From the NCBI GenBank assembly GCA_964030475.1, contig CAXIPT010000010.1:1191287-1255286 (forward strand): a DNA stretch of 64,000 nucleotides, read 5' to 3'. This DNA is from Tethya wilhelma. Taxonomy: Eukaryota > Porifera > Demospongiae > Tethyida > Tethyidae. Shown in pieces: positions 58,417-64,000 of this stretch (position 1 is the stretch's first letter; each line of letters starts with the position of its first letter). The position numbers and the translations under genes were made by a program. The notes under the pieces are model-generated. The model did not search any database. It saw only the letters and a list, made by a program, of their open reading frames with translations, and was not told the origin of the DNA.

Positions 58417-58642
58417 CGTACGCTGTATCCACTGGTAGCCACACCCTCCCTGGTCGTGCGGGGGAGAGAGGTAACCTCAATCTCTCCTCTGGAACTCCCT
58501 CGCCAATGAAACACGTCAAGAGTGTGTTGATGGTGAATCTGTTGACGCCACCATTAAATGTAGTTTCCACAGTTCTCGATGATAGTAGCACAACGCCAAG
58601 AGACAACAGAAGGACACTAGTCGACCACCATGATGATGCCAT
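56193..58642 (-). CDS. Noggin-like secreted cystine-knot protein
   Basis: Six exons with matching phases: 58642-58422 (signal peptide MASSWWSTSVLLLSLGVVLL), 58054-57909, 57418-57294, 57161-57022, 56725-56632 and 56261-56193. The C-terminal third has the noggin Cys pattern: RLPDTFFPPYLSASYCVDRG, CSFPAGLTCYPDIGYD, VPMLRWDCCWSFEDGKWNWR, CGWRK and PIIVDCSCAC; compare the RFWPRYV..GSC..RSCSVPEGMVC, LRWRC, CGWIPI and ISECKCSC blocks of vertebrate noggin. Noggin binds and blocks BMPs extracellularly. The N-terminal half is less conserved (LPLSPARPGRVWLPVDTA; PDQGALLEFLGSDFNDA). The donor of exon 4 (tc|gtaccc) is weak and lies within a foldback-like repeat. A second copy of the last exon lies downstream at 54027-54095. 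Confidence 0.8.
56572..56626. repeat. CT microsatellite
   Basis: A long (CT)n tract directly after the donor of exon 5 (minus strand) of the noggin-like gene. Confidence 0.95.
56930..57030. repeat. Degenerate foldback, AGCCTCGTTTCC family
   Basis: AGCCTCGTTTCCAGGCT at the left is mirrored loosely by GGCCTAGGTACGAGG at the right. It overlaps the 3' end of exon 4 of the noggin-like gene, so the last codons and donor of that exon may derive from the repeat. Confidence 0.55.
57584..57765. mobile_element. CCGTATAGCGGGAAAG MITE, diverged copy
   Basis: Ends TATAGCGGGAAAGTTTCACG and AACTTTCCTGCTATACAGTA; the interior shares TGTCTCTAGTCAAACATTTT in inverted orientation with the copy at 43866-44073. 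It is in an intron of the noggin-like gene. Confidence 0.75.
58386..58412. repeat. CA microsatellite
   Basis: A short (CA)n run just after the first donor (minus strand) of the noggin-like gene. Confidence 0.95.
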
Positions 58643-59039
58643 GGCGAATTGTTGGCTTATAAATGCTGGAATAGATCAACAATGATTATAATTTTCAGTC
58701 TGTCAATTTCAACTGTACACTCTCTTATCCCAATAAACAGCATCTAGTTATAGTTCAAGTATTGATTGCTCATTGACGGATTGTAGCTAACAAGAGCAAT
58801 TCCAATATTAAATTATAATTATTGAGTGCTTGATATATCCTTTCATAATGGACCAATCAGCAAATTATATAGAGCTCATGAGGCCTAATTGTAAGATTGC
58901 GCGAGTTTCAATGTGCACACAAACGCCTACTTACCAGGTTTGCAAACACTCTGTTTATCTCCTTTATCCTCAGCTCACTCCAGTCCAAACATTACCACTG
59001 ACTGAGCTTGTCTTTATAAAATATTTTCTTCGCCTCTAA

Positions 59040-59145
59040 GCACCGACACTCGTTACTATTGTTTGCCGCCGAGGCGTGCGCAGCGAGACGCACCGCGAAC
59101 CGCAACATCTCCGCGGGGTTTAACCGCGCTGCAGGAGACGTGTAA
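59040..59145. promoter_or_regulatory. CpG-rich patch upstream of the noggin-like gene
   Basis: About 100 bases rich in CG and GC (GCCGAGGCGTGCGCAGCGAG, CTCCGCGGGGTTTAACCGCG) stand out in AT-rich surroundings, 400 bases upstream of the noggin-like ATG. It could be a promoter patch or a fragment of an old repeat. Confidence 0.3.
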
Positions 59146-59896
59146 TGATTAGCAAGTGTAAACGAACCATGAAAAGCTGTGCAAAGCCTTCAAACAGACT
59201 AGAGCAGCTGTCAGCAGTGAAAAAAACAAAGTTCTGACTCGGCAAGTTTGCCTAGACTTACACAATCATGCATGCATGACACGTATTTAGCTAGCAGGCC
59301 AGGTTGGTTGGTCACTGGCCACCTAGCCTGCATACACTACAATCAAGTTTTGACACCTATAGCTATGAGTGGTTGGTACCAAAACTTACTTATAGGGTGT
59401 GCATCGATTGCAATGAGATGGATAGCTGTACTGCAATAGTAATAGTAAACATTAATGGAAATTCACTAGCTACATTGTGCTATTATATATACATTATATA
59501 TAGACAGCACGGGAAATTAAATAAACTGCAATAATAATATAGAGTAAGTGATTCAGTAGGAGCTTAACACAGACTACAGCAAAGCATAATACAAACAGAA
59601 ATATAAATTAACTATTACACTATGTTACACTAACAAACTGATTTGCATTGCACCGTAGGCTGTAGAATAACAATATACTGAGGGTGGAAGTAAAAAAAGA
59701 GGCATACATAAACCTGATTCTGTAATAGTATTAACTTTACTGGAATTGTGTACGTGTACAGTACTACATATGCAATGATAAAAAATTATTAAGTGAAATA
59801 AACTCAGCATTGCATATAATAGTTAATAAACACCAACAATGCGGATTATTAAGGGTGAGCATACATTACGTGTTTGAAAAAAACTGATGGATGGTG
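59146..59896. other. Intergenic DNA
   Basis: No gene or structured RNA recognised; AT-rich. Confidence 0.55.
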
Positions 59897-61592
59897 TCAT
59901 GCAACTTGTGTAGTCTTTTTGAGTGCTACTTTGAGAAATTCAGGCTTATTCAGTTCGGTTTCTTCTTGTTTTTCAGCCTGCATGTGTTAAGAACAAAAAG
60001 ATAAGAAATGATACTCTGATATATACAACCACTACCAGAGGAGGTACGACACGTGAGTGTCAATTAGTGCATGCCAGTCACATGACACCATATAGTTAGG
60101 TACTGGATTTGGTCATGTGCACCTGCATGCCAAGCTGAGTCAGCAAAAGCATCGAATTGACACTCTGATCATGTATATATGTGTACCTCCTCTGACCACT
60201 AACTTAAAGGTAACCTTTATTTTAAAAATTGTATTTTAGTCTTCATGGCCATACAAATGTATACACCTCCAGATTAGACAGTTGAACATGTGCCTTGTGA
60301 CAACAAAAACCCAAAACCTCCATCAGAGCATAGCCATGCAGCCATCCAAAAGAATTTCATCAACAAAAATTCAGCAAGGCCACAGACATACTATTTTGTT
60401 TTCTTTTGTTTTCTCCAGGAGCAACCCACTCAAAACTAAGCTAGACACAGTGCTTACCACTAAGCCACCACAGAGTCTTTGATTCAAGAGGGCCCATTAC
60501 TATCTGATAAGATCTCTCTGTACATACACAAACAGTTAGTAACCAAGGTAACACCACATCTGATGGTTAGCACAGCAGTGATGGGCAATAATGAATTCAT
60601 GCAATGCTTTTCATATGGGGAAAAATAGCTAACTTTTGATAGGTGTGTAGGAAGCTGGAAAGCAATTAAAAGAACGTGGAGAATGAGCACTTTTCAATGG
60701 TGCTTAAAATGGTTGCATACTTAAAAAGTTATTCAATTGTTTCAACTGGCATTCTCAAACCAGATGGACCTTAGCTTGGAAACAGGCTACCAACGAGGAA
60801 GGTACTTCTACAAAGATTTATTCCCCTACACGGGACATGAAAGAAACAAAGAGAAAGAAAATTTTGAGGTTAGTCTGTCTGGGATTTGAACCCTAGGTCT
60901 TTCAAACTGGAGTCAAATGCTCTTACCACTGAGCTACTATACAATCCAAGAACATTGGAGCAGAGAATAGTAGTACAAAACACAATACAGTACAACTATT
61001 TATACATGCTGAACTTAGCATAATATCATACCTCTTCTAACAGCTGTGTTCTTCTTGCCAGCTGTGATGCCAGTTCACTGTCACAAGATCTACTTGTCTT
61101 TGGTGAGGCGTTGGGTTTGATGGGACCAGGCTTCCCATCTTGATCCGCTCTTCTTCTTCTCATGACAATCTCTAGCTCGGGCTTACCAAGATTTTGAGCA
61201 CCACCTCTGCAAGTGGAGTGATGCATGTAAAGGATGAATTTCTGCATTTTCCGATGCTTATTACTGTTATTGAACAAAAAAATCTATAAGTGAATTGTGC
61301 AATTCAAGCTGTCAAGATAAAATAATAGAAGTTACCAAGATTTTGAGTGACATCTCTACAAGTGGAGCAGTGCATCAGTTTTTGAACAACCAACTAACAG
61401 TGAACAATAATATTATTACGAATTTTGTTGTGGTAAGAAAAAAGCAGGTAAAGGTCGCCCATCTAATATGTATACTATGATGTAATCCACTGCACATATA
61501 AATTAACAACCTTTACCCAATCAAAAGTCCCACTATAATATGGTTGTCCTCAGTAAGGCACAATCGGTCCAATAGTTTTTACAAAAACTTGG

Positions 61593-61660
<68 letters not shown>

Positions 61661-61942
61661 GTGTGAACCTGCCCAAAGAAAGTTTGAAAAAATCCCAGGC
61701 CTAACATTGGATACTTCCTCTTACTCACTATAGCCACACCCACACGAACCTTGCACTGTTAAACTTGATCTCCTTGTTCAACTGTCTGTGTAACTTTGAC
61801 TCCAAGTGAGGGTTAGGTAATCTCTTGGGCTCCACTAATTCTGCATCGTCAGCAGGTTGAGTGACGACAGAGAGAGGTTTAATTATGACGGGATCTGTAG
61901 GGGCTTCCTCTTCATCTTCGTCTGATAGATTACTAGCTGAAA
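59897..61942 (-). CDS. FAM107 (DUF1151) family protein, 3' exons
   Basis: Exons 61942-61750, 61206-61032 and 59977-59897 join with matching phases. They encode an acidic lead-in (SASNLSDEDEEEAPTDPVII), then the DUF1151 signature: AELVEPKRLPNPHLESKLHR, QLNKEIKFNS, NLGKPELEIVMRRRRADQ, SELASQLARRTQLLEE and KPEFLKVALKKT. This parallels FAM107A/B (ELIRP-x-KL-x-NP, NH-x-LHREL, NKPEL-x-x-V, ELL-x-RQ-x-LE, PEFV-x-VK). FAM107 proteins bind actin and act in cytoskeletal and stress responses. The visible 5' exon needs an upstream exon ending at phase 1, not found in the remaining 2 kb, so the gene probably starts beyond the window. Confidence 0.78.
60885..60950 (-). repeat. tRNA-derived sequence (tRNA-Trp-like pseudogene or SINE head)
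   Basis: On the minus strand TAGCTCAGTGGTAAGAGC resembles an A box, a seven-base loop CTCCAGT would place CCA as anticodon, and AGGGTTCAAATCCC resembles a B box. The 5' GGATTGT does not pair with the 3' side, so this is not a functional tRNA. It is in an intron of the FAM107 gene. Confidence 0.6.
61593..61658. repeat. CT microsatellite
   Basis: A long uninterrupted (CT)n tract in an intron of the FAM107 gene. Confidence 0.95.
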
Positions 61943-62220
61943 CTGAAAGAGATTTTACACACATAAACATGCACAATGTTGAAATTACATGCACATTGTG
62001 TGTGCATAGTAGGCAGTTATTGAGTAACAAATTTGCGTGTGTTTTAATTCTTCCAATAGACTATGTATGCTCCCATATCCAGGCTCTTTCCTTTGAGCTA
62101 ACTTATAGTTATTAAAGTTTATCAAAAGTGGTTTGAAGCTTATACAAGATGACAGTGGATTGATACACTCCATCTAGCAGCAACGTGAACAAGGTTTATC
62201 TTTGAGCCACAGCCCACCTT

Positions 62221-62221
62221 A

Positions 62222-62268
<47 letters not shown>
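62221..62268. repeat. CA microsatellite
   Basis: An uninterrupted (CA)n tract. Confidence 0.95.
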
Positions 62269-62272
<4 letters not shown>

Positions 62273-62802
62273 ACATAGTATAGACTGCATGTGTTATTGC
62301 ACAAATTGAAACTATGACGAATTACTCAGACACAAACTGTTTTGTTCCTACTTGCAAGAAACAAGTGACATGTGTATTGCATCACAAATAACTACTGTGA
62401 CTTCCAGTTCATACATATGTACAGTATATGGTGTACAGTAACTTCAGTATACTCTAAATCAGGCTGTTGGTTCTAATAAAATTATTGAAGCATTGCATGG
62501 AAAAACAACTTACTTGTGCAATTCTGGCCAGAGTTTATACAATGGTTGCTATTGGCAACCACAAAAATCATCCTTTTATGGTCATACATAGGTGAAAACA
62601 TTACATCATAATTATGTAGCACACACACACAGTACACAGAACAATGCAGATAATTATAGGAATAACCCTTTGTTCTCTGTAAACAAACACACCCACATGT
62701 GTACATGAAAACACTTGCCAAACCATCACATCTTGTTCACCTACTTACAGACACAATGGTTCTGAAAACAGCAAGATGTTCAAATGTACATAGACACTTT
62801 AG

Positions 62803-62804
<2 letters not shown>

Positions 62805-62870
<66 letters not shown>
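62805..62870. repeat. GA microsatellite
   Basis: An uninterrupted (GA)n tract. Confidence 0.95.
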
Positions 62871-62871
<1 letters not shown>

Positions 62872-63392
62872 ATTCAACTCTGTATCCCATAATTGAACCA
62901 CACTATACTAGCAGCTAGTACCTACGTACAGCCACGAATACGGTAGAGCTAAAAACTTTCAATTTTGAAACAAAAGAGGAAAACATACCTTATCCTCTGT
63001 AGCACATAATTATAGCAACCCACTATAATACATACAGCATACACATATCATACATTACAGAATATCTATGTTGCATTATCATAGGGAAAACCTAGTAGCC
63101 ATCCCACCAGTGAGCCATCCAGTATGAATGTACTACAATACATCAAGCTATAAAGCTTTAATCTTTGAAACAAAGGGCAAAAGAATTACTTTATAATAGA
63201 GGTACAGTTACAAGCAATAGATATCTATAGCACTGGTCATAATAATCTCACTATAGGATACTCCTTTAGTGTATGTAACAATAACTTAATGCTATTCAGG
63301 GTGAGATTGGTCCCAGGGAGTAAACCTTAAGCTTCAAGACACTGAACTATAAATTATTATGTAACTTCCTAAACCATTGTAGTACTACCTAC

Positions 63393-63420
63393 CACACACA
63401 CACACACACACACACACACA
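63393..63420. repeat. CA microsatellite
   Basis: A short (CA)n tract. Confidence 0.9.
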
Positions 63421-64000
63421 TCCCATAGCTATTGACACACACACAGTCACACACAAACACTGCAACATCAATACACATGTAGGCAGGTCAACCATTAACG
63501 GTACAAGACTGCCAACATCTCACATCAAAATCACATTACTCTTAAACTAGTACCTACAAACAAGGACAAAGTAGTAATATATAGTATTACATTGCAAAAT
63601 AGCCACTGTGTGAGCCCGAAACACCTCTCATGTAAGATTGCGTATGATTTGAGGTTGAGGCAAAAACATACTAGTTAGTTTATCATCTTTATACGCTAAT
63701 TCATACTTTGCTACCGAAAAGATTTCAATTCAAGAAACTATATAGCTGCAAAAACCCATCTACATATTCCAGTGATTGCTAAAGAAAACACTCTAACTTG
63801 TATGATACTATTCCTACACAGATTGAGGCTTTGTACAGCATAGGGTATAGATAAAATTACACTATTAATTTACGCTATTTTCCTGCTATATATATGGGAG
63901 TGATTTAGCGTAGGGGTACGCTATTTTCCCCCTTCCAATGTAGAAATGAGCAATAGCTATATGTACCCACTTAGACTATAAATCCTAGTACTTTATTTTG

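Larger units (their letters stand above)
61943..64000. other. Upstream intron or intergenic DNA with microsatellites
   Basis: No coding exon recognised. It holds (CA)n at about 62221-62268 and 63393-63420 and (GA)n at about 62805-62870. Near 63870-63930 TACGCTATTTTCCTGCTATA and a loose inverted GGGG/CCCC arrangement hint at another degraded CCGTATAG-type element. Confidence 0.55.

Noticed and set aside
60885..60950. A functional tRNA-Trp
   Set aside because: Acceptor stem does not pair and the anticodon stem is mostly wobble; better as a tRNA-derived repeat.
1..64000. CRISPR array or other phased repeat-spacer structure
   Set aside because: The repeats seen are microsatellites, inverted-repeat elements and segmental duplications; none has regular spacers, and the DNA is animal.

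Overview
The window is animal nuclear DNA: AT-rich, intron-bearing genes with GT..AG junctions, many CA/GA microsatellites and a dense load of short inverted-repeat elements. Gene content (TRIM-NHL, SRCR, a STAS/SLC26 tail, a noggin-like cystine-knot protein, ATP6AP1, a FAM107 protein, a tyrosine-kinase-like kinase) together with several families I cannot place outside sponges suggests a demosponge such as Amphimedon. That assignment is inference from style and content. No bacterial or viral block was seen.

Layout. 0-4.35 kb (+): 3' part of a TRIM-NHL gene. 4.5-7.6 kb (-): two small two-exon genes ending in a single membrane helix, plus a third orphan helix exon. 8.2-9.4 kb (+): an intronless 404-residue protein of unknown role. 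10-12 kb: repeats, including a 397-bp element with perfect 111-bp inverted arms. 12.8-18.3 kb (-): a CARD-like exon and the C-terminal STAS half of an SLC26-type gene, whose introns hold a tRNA-Lys(CTT) and a 2.05-kb element with 39-bp inverted ends and a 7-bp target duplication. 18.7-34 kb (-): an array of two intronless families, Cys-rich secreted proteins (three copies, one broken) and proteins of about 640 residues with a hydrophobic Gly/Ala-rich segment (two copies and a fragment), interrupted by a mosaic of SRCR exons and a NOG1 GTPase fragment.

34.4-36.3 kb (-): C-terminal RhoGEF (ARHGEF10/17-like) propeller exons and a separate 5' exon. 36.7-40.3 kb (-): a seven-exon gene whose phases all match, joining an apparently active kinase and a long coiled coil to the DUSP and ubiquitin-like domains of USP4/15 without the peptidase. 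This is the most unusual protein of the window. 40.6-44.6 kb (-): ATP6AP1. 44.9-51 kb (-): three tandem two-exon secreted-protein genes and a degenerate exon; two share a TATA promoter, and the third has a TTAA-flanked element sitting 3 bp from its ATG.

52-58.6 kb (-): a noggin-like gene whose last exon lies in a tandem duplication of about 2.2-2.4 kb, so two complete terminal exons exist. Comparing the two duplication units shows a filled and an empty site for a dispersed foldback element. 59.9-61.9 kb (-): 3' exons of a FAM107 (DUF1151) gene. The rest is microsatellites and AT-rich non-coding DNA. Most coding from 4.5 kb on is on the minus strand. No operons are expected; neighbours are related mainly by local duplication.
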